From RGIG9041 sp045657265 (GTDB lineage: Bacteria > Bacillota > Clostridia > Oscillospirales > QAKW01), in contig JAZOSU010000008.1 of NCBI GenBank assembly GCA_045657265.1, positions 1-12,501 of the forward strand: a DNA stretch of 12,501 nucleotides, in the 5' to 3' direction. Positions 1 to 7,508 of this stretch are shown here, piece after piece. The translations under genes were made by a program, and so were the position numbers. Each line of letters begins with the position of its first letter. Positions within the stretch are counted from its first letter, which is position 1. The notes beneath the pieces are model-generated. The model worked only from the letters and a program-made list of their open reading frames with translations, had not been told where the DNA came from and made no database searches.

Positions 1-61
1 TGCCTTCCATAATCAGATTGTGGGGCATTTTAGGTCTTGTGATTTTTTCTTGTTGTTGCAT
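1..61 (-). CDS. yabP: YabP-like sporulation protein, N-terminal fragment
   Basis: Only the first 20 codons are in the window, reading leftward off the edge. The peptide begins MQQQEKITRPKMPHNLIMEG. A short polar start followed by a HNL(I/L)-(M/L)E core resembles the opening of clostridial YabP, a small protein of the spore-coat/YabP family made in the mother cell. The ATG at 61-59 follows a strong ribosome site (AGGAGG on the minus strand, about 69-75), so it is a real translation start. It lies downstream of rpsI on the same strand, but a terminator separates the two. The product name rests on a short motif recalled from the family and could be wrong; that a gene starts here is much more certain. 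Confidence 0.45.
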   Translation of the reverse strand, partial: MQQQEKITRPKMPHNLIMEG

Positions 62-66
62 AACAA

Positions 67-102
67 AAACCTCCTTTCTAATACATATTAAAAAGGAGGT
101 TT
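67..102 (-). terminator. Terminator-like hairpin covering the ribosome site of the leftmost gene
   Basis: The 11-base arms at 67-77 and 92-102 are perfectly complementary (AAACCTCCTTT / AAAGGAGGTTT), and the AT-rich loop can extend the stem. Read on the minus strand the hairpin is followed by a T-rich tail (TTTTTGTT) and then at once by the ATG of the YabP-like gene. The right half of the hairpin is that gene's Shine-Dalgarno sequence. It could therefore stop transcripts or block ribosome binding. Confidence 0.6.
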
Positions 103-218
103 CTTTATTACTTGAGACTGTTAAAAAATATTCGCTTGGAAATCTATTATTTTGTAAGATATCCGTATAGAAATTAAATTTCTCTGTTTGCACCAAAGTA
201 AAAATCAAGGCATAAAGA

Positions 219-251
219 AAACCCCGAAAACCGTGATGGTTTCGGGGTTTT
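219..251 (-). terminator. Intrinsic terminator of the rplM-rpsI operon
   Basis: A GC-rich stem (CCCCGAAAACC pairing with GGTTTCGGGG, one bulged base, five-base loop) lies just beyond the rpsI stop codon on the minus strand. A T-rich tract (TTTTCTTT) follows it in that direction. It cleanly ends the ribosomal protein operon before the next minus-strand gene. Confidence 0.85.
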
Positions 252-274
252 TGTAATCTTCGAAATAATACAGA

Positions 275-673
275 TTATCTCTTTGAGAACTGTGGTGCGC
301 GACGAGCAGCTTTAAGACCGTATTTCTTACGTTCTTTCATTCTTGGGTCACGTGTTACGAAGCCTGCTTTCTTAAGAATAGCTTTAAGGCTTTCATCTGA
401 CTCAATAAGAGCTCTTGTGATACCATGTCTAATAGCACCAGCCTGACCTGTTACACCGCCGCCTGTTACGTTTACAATAACGTCAAATTTGCCGAGAAGC
501 TCTGTGAGTTCCAGTGGCTGACGAACGATGAGTTTAAGTGTTTCAAGACCAAAATAGTCGTCGATATCTCTACCATTAATTGTGATTACGCCTGTACCGG
601 GAAGAAGTCTTACTCTTGCAACAGATGATTTTCTTCTGCCTGTACCGTAAAAATAAGCATCATTATTATACAT
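275..673 (-). CDS. rpsI: 30S ribosomal protein S9
   Basis: Encodes S9 (uS9, 132 residues), a component of the small-subunit head whose basic C-terminal tail reaches toward the P-site tRNA. The N-terminal GTGRRKSSVARVRL block (residues 11-24), the glycine-rich stretch near residues 70-80 and the basic end finishing in RRAPQFSKR are all family hallmarks. Length matches the usual 130 or so. The ATG at 673 follows AAGGAGGT (681-688), which overlaps the stop codon of rplM, so the two genes are translationally linked. rplM-rpsI is a conserved bacterial operon. The gene ends before the terminator at 219-251. Nothing is unusual in the protein. Confidence 0.98.
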   Translation of the reverse strand: MYNNDAYFYGTGRRKSSVARVRLLPGTGVITINGRDIDDYFGLETLKLIVRQPLELTELLGKFDVIVNVTGGGVTGQAGAIRHGITRALIESDESLKAILKKAGFVTRDPRMKERKKYGLKAARRAPQFSKR

Positions 674-686
674 TAGTAAAACCTCC

Positions 687-1115
687 TTACTTTACAAAAT
701 TCTCGGGCTTCTGAGCCTCGTGTGCATGTTCTTCATTTGCAGATACTCTAAGTCTTGTCATTGCCATTGAAGCAATCTTGTTTTTGGGAAGCATTCCCTT
801 AACTGCAATTTCCATAAGTTTTTCAGGGTTCTTTTCAAGAAGTTCACCGTATGATACTTCTTTAAGTCCGCCAATCCAACCTGTATGTCTTCTGTAGAAT
901 TTATCAGAAGCTTTTTTACCGGTAAGGATAACTTTTGCTGCGTTTGTTACGATAACGCAATCACCACAGTCTACGTGGGGTGTGTAATCAGGACGATGTT
1001 TACCCATAAGAATGGTTGCAACCTGAACTGCTACTTTACCGAGAGGTTTGTTAGCAGCGTCTACTACATACCATTTTCTTTCTACGTCCTGAGGATTTTT
1101 CATAAATGTTGACAT
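687..1115 (-). CDS. rplM: 50S ribosomal protein L13
   Basis: Encodes L13 (uL13, 142 residues), an early-assembling large-subunit protein that binds 23S rRNA. Visible hallmarks are ERKWYVVDAANKPLGKVA near residues 12-30, GKHRPDYTPHVDCGD around 38-52, the YRRHTGWIGG block near 75 and the GMLPKNK motif near 107. An upstream in-frame ATG at 1193 exists but was rejected: the promoter at 1150-1178 lies inside that extension, and the ATG at 1115 has a proper ribosome site (GGAGGAATTG) and gives the normal length. It is the first gene of the rplM-rpsI operon. The 5' leader is only about 27 bases. Confidence 0.97.
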   Translation of the reverse strand: MSTFMKNPQDVERKWYVVDAANKPLGKVAVQVATILMGKHRPDYTPHVDCGDCVIVTNAAKVILTGKKASDKFYRRHTGWIGGLKEVSYGELLEKNPEKLMEIAVKGMLPKNKIASMAMTRLRVSANEEHAHEAQKPENFVK

Positions 1116-1149
1116 AATTCCAATTCCTCCGTTTTTATTTGACCGTGTC

Positions 1150-1178
1150 ATTATAATACACACAAAAAACTTTGTCAA
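1150..1178 (-). promoter_or_regulatory. Consensus sigma-A promoter for rplM-rpsI
   Basis: On the minus strand, TTGACA (1178-1173) is separated by exactly 17 bases from TATAAT (1155-1150), a perfect vegetative promoter. Transcription should start near 1143, about 27 bases before the rplM ATG. Confidence 0.93.
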
Positions 1179-1281
1179 TAGGTTTTTTAACATTTTTTAA
1201 TTTGTGACCTTGTTTCTTCTAAAATCTCGTTTTTTCTCCGTTTTTCTCTCAATTGCTCACTTTCAATTTACGTTTTTCTTG

Positions 1282-1310
1282 TTGACAACAAAAGCACAAT
1301 TATCTAAAAT
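1282..1310 (+). promoter_or_regulatory. Sigma-A promoter for the TtcA-like gene
   Basis: TTGACA at 1282-1287, a 17-base spacer, then TAAAAT at 1305-1310. The predicted start near 1317 leaves a leader of about 20 bases with AAGGAG at 1325-1330. The rest of the divergent spacer (about 1180-1280) is pyrimidine-rich on the plus strand and shows no other recognisable element. Confidence 0.85.
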
Positions 1311-1337
1311 ATTACTAATTATGTAAGGAGACAAGCT

Positions 1338-2054
1338 ATGCAATTAACAATGAGTCGGCTCAGAAAAGCCATTGACGATTACAAAATGATAAATCAAGGC
1401 GAAAAAGTCGCAGTCGCCATATCAGGCGGCAAGGATTCAGCCCTGCTTTTATCTGCGATGAAATCACTTTCAAGGTTTCATCCGTCCAACTTCGAAGTGT
1501 GCGCGGTATTTGTCGATTTAGGTTTTGGAAACATTGACATTGACGGGATAAAAGCGATGTGTGAAAATCTTGAAGTTCCCCTCAACATAAAGCACACCGA
1601 AATCGGCAAAATCATTTTTGATTACAGAAAAGAAAGCAATCCATGCGCTCTTTGTGCTAAAATGAGGCGCGGAGTTATTCACGACGGAGCGATTGAGATG
1701 GGTGCAAGAAAAATAGCGCTCGGACATCATATGGATGATGCTATTGAAACATTTCTCCTTAATCTCACATTTGAAAGCAGAATAAGTTGTTTTCAGCCTG
1801 TTACATATCTTTCAAGAAAAGACGTAACAACAATAAGACCGATGATTTATTTATCTGAGCGTGAAATAAAAGGCGCAGTAAACAGATTAAACATACCAAC
1901 CTACAAAAATCCTTGTCCTGCTGACGGAAACACCAAAAGACAAGATATAAAACTGATAATAGAAAATCTGAGCGCACAAAATCCCGCTATTAAAAAAAGT
2001 ATTTTTGGCGCTATTCAACGCTTAGGAATTGACGGTTGGGAGATTATAAAATAA
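1338..2054 (+). CDS. TtcA-like tRNA 2-thiocytidine synthesis ATPase
   Basis: A PP-loop ATPase of the TtcA/TtuA superfamily, 238 residues, which would activate a tRNA base by adenylation so sulfur can be inserted; in TtcA the target is cytidine 32. The PP-loop SGGKDS is at residues 29-34, a CALC pair at Cys103 and Cys106, GHHMDDAIET at 129-138 and a third cysteine (Cys193, in NPCPADG). In TtcA the two CxxC cysteines and a later one hold a [4Fe-4S] cluster, so the three-cysteine pattern is intact. It is shorter than E. coli TtcA (roughly 310 residues), as in many Firmicute homologues. It is transcribed alone from its own promoter. Exact substrate is uncertain because several paralogues in Clostridia share these motifs. 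Confidence 0.85.
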   Translation: MQLTMSRLRKAIDDYKMINQGEKVAVAISGGKDSALLLSAMKSLSRFHPSNFEVCAVFVDLGFGNIDIDGIKAMCENLEVPLNIKHTEIGKIIFDYRKESNPCALCAKMRRGVIHDGAIEMGARKIALGHHMDDAIETFLLNLTFESRISCFQPVTYLSRKDVTTIRPMIYLSEREIKGAVNRLNIPTYKNPCPADGNTKRQDIKLIIENLSAQNPAIKKSIFGAIQRLGIDGWEIIK

Positions 2055-2075
2055 AACCAAAAAAGTCGCTGACTA

Positions 2076-2104
2076 TTGACTTTAATAAGGAATATTAATA
2101 TAAT
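2076..2104 (+). promoter_or_regulatory. Sigma-A promoter for valS-folC
   Basis: TTGACT at 2076-2081, a 17-base spacer, then TATAAT at 2099-2104. Transcription should start near 2111, giving a leader of about 42 bases with the ribosome site AAGGAG at 2140-2145. That is too short for a T-box riboswitch. Confidence 0.88.
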
Positions 2105-2152
2105 AGTTTTTTAGTAAATAAATAAGTTTTAACATATATAAGGAGAATTAAA

Positions 2153-4780
2153 ATGTCAAAGGAACTTGCAAAGGTATATTCACCCTCTGAATTTGAGAAG
2201 GACATATATCAAATGTGGCTGGACAGAAAATATTTTCATGCAGAGCCTGACAGTAAAAAAGAGCCCTTCACCATCGTTATCCCTCCACCCAATGTTACGG
2301 GTCAGCTTCACATGGGACATGCTCTTGACGAAACTCTTCAGGACATTCTTATAAGATACAAACGTATGCAGGGTTACAATGCTCTCTGGATACCGGGTAC
2401 AGACCATGCAGGTATTGCTACTCAGATCAAAGTTGAAGAAGTTCTTCGCAAAGAAGAAGGTCTTACAAGATACGATCTTGGACGAGAAAAATTCTTAGAA
2501 CGCGTATGGGACTGGAAAAACCACTACGGTGACAGAATCATAAATCAGCTCAAAAAATTAGGCTCTTCATGTGACTGGGACCGTGAAAGATTTACAATGG
2601 ATGAAGGCTGTTCAAAAGCCGTTAAAGAAGTTTTTGTTAATCTTTACAACAAAGGTCTTATTTATAAAGGAAACAGAATAATCAACTGGTGTCCAAACTG
2701 TATTACTGCGCTTTCAGATGCTGAGGTTGAATATTCAGAAGACGAAGGATTTTTCTGGCACATCCGTTATCCTATCAAGGATTCTGACGGTGAGTTTATA
2801 GAAATTGCAACCACAAGACCGGAAACTCTCTTGGGCGATACTGCAGTTGCAGTTAATCCTGAAGACGAAAGATACACACATCTTGTAGGTAAAATGCTTA
2901 TCCTCCCACTCGTAGGAAGAGAAATCCCTGTTGTTGCAGATGAATACGTTGACAAAGAATTCGGAACGGGTTGTGTTAAAATTACACCCTGCCACGACCC
3001 TAACGACTTTGAAGTTGGCAAACGTCATAATCTTGAAGAAATACTTGTTCTTGACGACAGCGCCAAAGTTAATAAAAACGGTGGTGTATATGAGGGCCTT
3101 GACAGATACGAAGCAAGAAAGAGAATTGTTGAAGACCTTGAAAAAGGCGGATATCTTGTTAAAATCGTTCCTCATGCTCACAACGTCGGCAAATGTTATC
3201 GTTGCGGTACAACCGTAGAACCTATTGCTTCTAAACAGTGGTTTGTTAAAATGAAACCTCTTGCAGAAAAAGCTATTGATGCTATTGTTACAAAAGACAC
3301 CGAGTTTGTACCTGACAGATTTAAGAAAACATACCTCAACTGGATGGAAAACGTACGTGACTGGTGTATTTCAAGACAGTTATGGTGGGGCCACAGAATT
3401 CCTGCATATTACTGTAAAGACTGCGGCGAAATGATGATATCAAAAGAAGACGTTACAGTTTGTACAAAGTGTAACAGTACAAGCATCCGTCAGGAAGAAG
3501 ACGTTCTTGATACTTGGTTTTCATCTGCTCTCTGGCCATTCTCTACTCTCGGTTGGCCGGAAGAAACACCCGAATACAAATATTTCTATCCTACAAGTGT
3601 TCTTGTTACAGGATACGATATTATTTTCTTCTGGGTTGCAAGAATGATGTTCTCAGGTCTTGAACACACAGGAAAAGCTCCTTTCAGACACATTCTTATT
3701 CACGGTCTTGTTCGTGACAGTCAGGGACGCAAAATGTCAAAATCTCTTGGAAACGGTATTGACCCGTTAGAGATTATTGACAAATACGGTGCAGACGCTC
3801 TCCGTTTCACTCTTGCCACAGGTAACGCTCCCGGTAACGATATGCGTTTCCACAACGAAAGAGTTGAAGCTTCAAGAAACTTTGCAAACAAAGTATGGAA
3901 TGCAGCAAGATTTATTCTTATGTATGCAAAGAGCGAAAACTCCGCAGATTATAAAATCGACTACAATGCGCTTGAAAAAGAAGATAAATGGATACTTCAT
4001 ACATTAAACGAGCTTGTTGAAGACGTAACTGCAAGTCTTGATAAATTTGAAATTGGTATGGCTCTTCAGAAGGTATACGATTTCATTTATGACAGTTTCT
4101 GCGACTGGTACATTGAGCTTGTAAAACCAAGACTGTACGCAGGAGGCAAAACTGCTGACAATGCTCTTTCTGTTCTTGTTTCTGTATTTACAGATACACT
4201 TAAAATGCTTCATCCTTTTATGCCTTTCATTACAGAAGAAATATGGCAGTCAATGCCTGTCGAGGGCGAATCTATAATGATTGCTAACTACCCGACTGTT
4301 AACGCAAACATCAACTATCCCGACGAATGTCAGAGCATCAGGAACATAATGGAAACAATAGTTGCCATCAGAAACAGACGTGCTGAAATGAACGTTCCTA
4401 TGTCCAAAAAAGCAAAGCTTTACATTGATTCACGTATACAGGGTTGTTTTGACGGAAGTGAACAGTTCTATGAAAAATTAGGCGGTGCAAGTGAAGTTAT
4501 ATTTGGCAAATGCAATCTTGACAATGCAGTTAAAATTATAACTTCTGCTGCTGATTTATACATTCCTTTTGAAGATCTTGTAAACATTGAGGAAGAACGT
4601 TCAAGACTTGAAAAAGAACTCAAAAAAGCAAACGATGAACTTGCAAGAGTTAAAGGCAAACTTTCTAATGAAGGTTTTGTTGCAAAAGCACCTGCAAAAC
4701 TCATCGAAGCTGAAAAAGCAAAACTTGAAAAATACGAAACACTTGTAAAGACTCTTACAGAGTCTATTGAAAAATTATAA
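2153..4780 (+). CDS. valS: Valyl-tRNA synthetase
   Basis: Class I aminoacyl-tRNA synthetase that charges tRNA-Val, 875 residues, close to the usual Firmicute length. In order: PPPNVTG at 44-50 with the HMGH signature at 53-56; the CP1 editing domain with TTRPET at 220-225, which removes mischarged threonine; cysteine pairs at 348/351, 421/424 and 437/440, of which the last two look like a zinc knuckle; the KMSKS loop at 527-531; the anticodon-binding helical domain; and a C-terminal coiled coil from about 805 to the end, rich in Glu and Lys, typical of ValRS. GTT, CTT and GAA codons are used heavily, consistent with high expression. It has its own promoter, and folC begins one base after its stop. 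Confidence 0.98.
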   Translation: MSKELAKVYSPSEFEKDIYQMWLDRKYFHAEPDSKKEPFTIVIPPPNVTGQLHMGHALDETLQDILIRYKRMQGYNALWIPGTDHAGIATQIKVEEVLRKEEGLTRYDLGREKFLERVWDWKNHYGDRIINQLKKLGSSCDWDRERFTMDEGCSKAVKEVFVNLYNKGLIYKGNRIINWCPNCITALSDAEVEYSEDEGFFWHIRYPIKDSDGEFIEIATTRPETLLGDTAVAVNPEDERYTHLVGKMLILPLVGREIPVVADEYVDKEFGTGCVKITPCHDPNDFEVGKRHNLEEILVLDDSAKVNKNGGVYEGLDRYEARKRIVEDLEKGGYLVKIVPHAHNVGKCYRCGTTVEPIASKQWFVKMKPLAEKAIDAIVTKDTEFVPDRFKKTYLNWMENVRDWCISRQLWWGHRIPAYYCKDCGEMMISKEDVTVCTKCNSTSIRQEEDVLDTWFSSALWPFSTLGWPEETPEYKYFYPTSVLVTGYDIIFFWVARMMFSGLEHTGKAPFRHILIHGLVRDSQGRKMSKSLGNGIDPLEIIDKYGADALRFTLATGNAPGNDMRFHNERVEASRNFANKVWNAARFILMYAKSENSADYKIDYNALEKEDKWILHTLNELVEDVTASLDKFEIGMALQKVYDFIYDSFCDWYIELVKPRLYAGGKTADNALSVLVSVFTDTLKMLHPFMPFITEEIWQSMPVEGESIMIANYPTVNANINYPDECQSIRNIMETIVAIRNRRAEMNVPMSKKAKLYIDSRIQGCFDGSEQFYEKLGGASEVIFGKCNLDNAVKIITSAADLYIPFEDLVNIEEERSRLEKELKKANDELARVKGKLSNEGFVAKAPAKLIEAEKAKLEKYETLVKTLTESIEKL

Positions 4781-4781
4781 G

Positions 4782-6035
4782 ATGAATTACGACGAAGCTT
4801 TACAATTTATACACAAAACACTTAATTTTGGTTCAAAACCAGGACTTTCAAGAATAAGTGAACTATGTCAAAGGCTTGGAAATCCTCAGGATGACCTGAA
4901 ATTTATTCACGTTGCAGGTACCAACGGAAAAGGATCTACTGTTACTATGATATCCTGTGCTCTTGAAGACGCAGGATACACAGTAGGCAAATACACCTCT
5001 CCCTACATTTACGATTTTCGTGAAAGAATTGAAGTGGGCGGAGAAAAGATTCCAAAAGATGATCTTGCTGACATCACAGAAATAGTAAAAGCTGAATGCG
5101 AAAAAATGCAAGACCACCCTACCGAATTTGAAATAGTAACTGCCATTGCATTTTTATATTTCAAAAAAAGACGTTGCGATTACGTTGTACTTGAAGTAGG
5201 TCTCGGCGGAAGACTCGATGCTACAAACGTTATAAAAACTCCCGTTTTATCGGTGATTGCATCCATTTCCCTTGACCACGTTGATATTTTAGGTGATACT
5301 CATGAAAAAATCGCCTACGAAAAAGCGGGTATAATTAAAGAAGGCTGTCCTTGCGTTGTTTATCCAATAAACAAAGAATCTGTTAAAGAAGTTATCCGCA
5401 AGGTATGTGACGAGAAAAACAGCAGATTTATTGAGCCTGATATAAACAAGCTTAAAATAAAAACACTTGCTTCAAACAAAAACAAGTTTGAATATTTCGG
5501 CGATTTATACGAGCCTTCACTTTTGGGACGTCATCAGATTTACAATTCTCTGACAGCTATTGAAGTTCTCAGAACTTTGGGAATTGAAGCAAAATATATT
5601 CAAAGCGGTCTTTCACGTACCGTTTTGCACGGACGTTACGAGCTTATTTGTGAAAAGCCAAGAATTATTCTTGACGTAGGACATAATCAGGATGGCATTG
5701 AAAGTTTACTCAGAAATCTGAAAAACGACAAAAAAACTAAAAAACTGACTATTATTTTCGGTATGCTTAAAGACAAAGCGTATCAATACGCAATCCGCGA
5801 ACTTGCAAGCATCGCAGATAAAATGGTATGTATAAAACCTGACAGTCCAAGGGCGCTTTCTTCTTATGATATGAAAAATATAGCCGAAATGTTTTGCAGT
5901 GATTGTTATGCATTTGATGATCCGAAGCAAGCGGCAAAATGCGCTCTTGAAAATACCGAGGGCAGAACAATCCTCGTTTGCGGTTCGTTTTATATTATTG
6001 AAAAAATGGTAAAAGAACTAAAAGAGTTACTTTAA
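4782..6035 (+). CDS. folC: Folylpolyglutamate synthase / dihydrofolate synthase
   Basis: Mur-ligase-fold enzyme (417 residues) that adds glutamate to dihydropteroate or folates using ATP, retaining folate cofactors in the cell. Visible motifs: the P-loop GTNGKGS at 46-52, YTSPYIYDFRERI at 71-83, LEVGLGGRLDATNV at 137-150, SLDHVDILGDT at 163-173, KAGIIK at 181-186 with the lysine that is carbamylated in the family, and the C-terminal-domain motif DVGHNQDG. The ATG at 4782 is preferred over an in-frame TTG at 4767 because homologues begin MNY-EAL at this point. There is no good ribosome site; the start lies one base after the valS stop, so translation probably depends on ribosomes finishing valS. 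The valS-folC pairing is common in Firmicutes. Confidence 0.96.
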   Translation: MNYDEALQFIHKTLNFGSKPGLSRISELCQRLGNPQDDLKFIHVAGTNGKGSTVTMISCALEDAGYTVGKYTSPYIYDFRERIEVGGEKIPKDDLADITEIVKAECEKMQDHPTEFEIVTAIAFLYFKKRRCDYVVLEVGLGGRLDATNVIKTPVLSVIASISLDHVDILGDTHEKIAYEKAGIIKEGCPCVVYPINKESVKEVIRKVCDEKNSRFIEPDINKLKIKTLASNKNKFEYFGDLYEPSLLGRHQIYNSLTAIEVLRTLGIEAKYIQSGLSRTVLHGRYELICEKPRIILDVGHNQDGIESLLRNLKNDKKTKKLTIIFGMLKDKAYQYAIRELASIADKMVCIKPDSPRALSSYDMKNIAEMFCSDCYAFDDPKQAAKCALENTEGRTILVCGSFYIIEKMVKELKELL

Positions 6036-6041
6036 TCGACA
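6035..6041 (+). promoter_or_regulatory. Possible Spo0A box upstream of spoIIAA
   Basis: ATCGACA matches the 0A-box consensus TTCGACA at six of seven bases. It lies at the folC stop codon, about 65 bases before spoIIAA, a plausible place for Spo0A control of this operon. A single seven-base near-match is weak evidence, and no convincing sigma-H promoter was seen with it. Confidence 0.3.
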
Positions 6042-6049
6042 AAAAAACA

Positions 6050-6086
6050 AAAGACTTTCTGTTAATATAGCAGAAAGTCTTTTTTA
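6050..6086 (+). terminator. Intrinsic terminator after folC
   Basis: Perfect 12-base arms (AAAGACTTTCTG at 6050-6061, CAGAAAGTCTTT at 6071-6082) around a nine-base loop, followed by a T tract. It ends the valS-folC transcript only about 10 bases before the ribosome site of spoIIAA. Confidence 0.9.
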
Positions 6087-6103
6087 ATTTTTCGGAGGAA
6101 AAA

Positions 6104-6427
6104 ATGGACATTAAATATCAGAATACACAAAGTGGTCTACGTATTTTTTTAAGCGGAGAAATTGACCATCACAGCGCAAAATCACTATGTCAACAAATCG
6201 ACACAAAACTTGCGATTTTTAAGCCCCAAACGGTGTTTTTAGACTTCGGAGGCGTTTCATTTATGGACAGTTCGGGACTTGCTGTGGTAGCAGGTCGCAA
6301 ACGCATATGTGACAATATAAAAGCTAAGATATACATTACAAATATAAGCGGTTATCCTGAAAAAATACTCAGAATGTCAGGAGCGGACAAGCTTGTAGAG
6401 TTTTGGGAGGAAAAAAATGAAAACTGA
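6104..6427 (+). CDS. spoIIAA: Anti-sigma-F factor antagonist SpoIIAA
   Basis: STAS-domain protein of 107 residues. In its unphosphorylated form it binds SpoIIAB and frees sigma-F in the forespore; SpoIIAB phosphorylates it and SpoIIE removes the phosphate. Family features are SGEIDHH near 17-23 and FMDSSGLAVVAGR at 53-65. Ser56 aligns with the phosphorylated serine of the Bacillus protein (Ser58). The ATG at 6104 follows GGAGG (6094-6098). The last 11 bases overlap spoIIAB, giving tight translational coupling. Gene order and product are the standard spoIIA operon. Confidence 0.96.
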   Translation: MDIKYQNTQSGLRIFLSGEIDHHSAKSLCQQIDTKLAIFKPQTVFLDFGGVSFMDSSGLAVVAGRKRICDNIKAKIYITNISGYPEKILRMSGADKLVEFWEEKNEN

Positions 6428-6848
6428 CAACTGTATTAAAATCGAATTTTTATCTAAATCCTGCAACGAAGGATTTTCAAGAATAGCTGTAGCGGCTCTT
6501 GCATCTCAGCTGGACCCTACCCTTGAACAGATAAACGAAATCAAAACCGCAGTCAGCGAAGCGGTTACAAACGCCATCGTTCACGGATACAGCGACTGCA
6601 TAGGAAAAATTTACATAACGGCAAAGCTTACCAAAAACAAGCTTACCGTAATAATAAGAGACAAGGGTAAAGGAATTGAAAACATAGAAAAAGCAAGAGA
6701 ACCTTTATTTACAACAGGAGACACAAATGAACGTTCGGGAATGGGCTTTACCATTATGGAATCTTTTATGGACAGCATAAAAGTACGTTCCGAAATAGGT
6801 AAAGGAACAAAAGTAACCCTTGTCAAAAAGCTTGAGTGCAAGGAGTAA
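6417..6848 (+). CDS. spoIIAB: Anti-sigma-F factor / serine kinase SpoIIAB
   Basis: GHKL-fold protein kinase and anti-sigma factor, 143 residues. It holds sigma-F inactive and phosphorylates SpoIIAA. The N-box SEAVTNAIVHGY spans 47-58, the ATP-binding DKGKGI motif 82-87, the ATP lid EPLFTT 95-100, and the RSGMGFTIME block 106-115, all typical of SpoIIAB. GGGAGG just before the ATG lies inside the end of spoIIAA. Length is usual (Bacillus about 146). Its stop codon overlaps the sigF ribosome site region. Confidence 0.97.
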   Translation: MKTDNCIKIEFLSKSCNEGFSRIAVAALASQLDPTLEQINEIKTAVSEAVTNAIVHGYSDCIGKIYITAKLTKNKLTVIIRDKGKGIENIEKAREPLFTTGDTNERSGMGFTIMESFMDSIKVRSEIGKGTKVTLVKKLECKE

Positions 6849-6854
6849 CATAAA

Positions 6855-7508
6855 GTGCCTTCGGTTATAGAAGAAAACAATCTCATAACGGAAAATATGG
6901 GACTTATAAACCTTGCCGTAAAACGTTATACGGGCTTCGGGGTTGATTACGAAGATTTATTTCAGATAGGTTCCATCGGTCTTATCAAAGCTGCAAAGGC
7001 TTTTGACAAAAGCAAAAACATACAGTTTTCCACATATGCGGTTGCAAAAATTGTCGGCGAAATAAAAACATATCTTCGTGACAATGGTGAAATAAAAGTT
7101 CCAAGAAGCATCAAAGAACAAAAATTCAAAATAGAAAAGGTACACAGAGAATTACAATCGACTTTAGGAAGAGAACCTAAAATTTCAGAAATATCTCAAA
7201 AAATCGGATTATCCCCGGAGGATATAATCTATGCGTTAGATGCAACCAAATCAACCATTTCTTTGGATATTCCTGCGGACGAAGGCGGAATAACTATTGG
7301 AGACAACAAAGACGAAGAACAAACTCTCAACAGAGTTATGATATCAGAGCTATTAGGTGTTTTACCTGTAGACGAAAGACGCCTGATAGTCCTGCGATAT
7401 TTTGCGGACAAAACTCAGGCGGAAGTATCAGAAGAACTTGGTTTGTCACAAGTTGCAGTATCGCGCCTTGAAAAGAAAATACTAAAAAAATTAAGAGAAT
7501 GTTCCTAA
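6855..7508 (+). CDS. sigF: Forespore sporulation sigma factor SigF
   Basis: Sigma-70 family factor (217 residues) that starts the forespore programme, held by SpoIIAB until SpoIIAA releases it. Region 2 covers about 16-79, with DYEDLFQIGSIGLIKAAKAF at 31-50 and FSTYAVAKIVGEIKTYLRD following; region 3 is about 80-135; region 4 about 165-217, with the helix-turn-helix QAEVSEELGLSQVAVSRLEK. The start is GTG at 6855, behind AAGGAG (6840-6845). An in-frame TAA nine bases upstream, the spoIIAB stop, rules out an earlier start. The protein is thus about 35-40 residues shorter at the N terminus than Bacillus SigF and lacks most of region 1.2. Its 3' end overlaps the convergent peptidase gene by four bases. 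Confidence 0.95.
   Translation: MPSVIEENNLITENMGLINLAVKRYTGFGVDYEDLFQIGSIGLIKAAKAFDKSKNIQFSTYAVAKIVGEIKTYLRDNGEIKVPRSIKEQKFKIEKVHRELQSTLGREPKISEISQKIGLSPEDIIYALDATKSTISLDIPADEGGITIGDNKDEEQTLNRVMISELLGVLPVDERRLIVLRYFADKTQAEVSEELGLSQVAVSRLEKKILKKLRECS

Noticed and set aside
1116..1193. N-terminal extension of L13 to an ATG at 1193
   Set aside because: The consensus promoter lies inside the extension, the added residues do not resemble L13, and the start at 1115 has its own ribosome site.
2062..2083. Inverted repeat AAAGTC/GACTTT after the TtcA-like gene as a terminator
   Set aside because: Only six AT-rich base pairs, no T tract, and it overlaps the -35 box of the valS promoter.
2735..3181. 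Long antisense reading frame within valS
   Set aside because: No ribosome site or recognisable domain; a by-product of strong codon bias in valS on the other strand.
4767..4781. TTG start for folC inside valS
   Set aside because: Family members begin at the MNY-EAL position (ATG 4782), and the TTG has no ribosome site.
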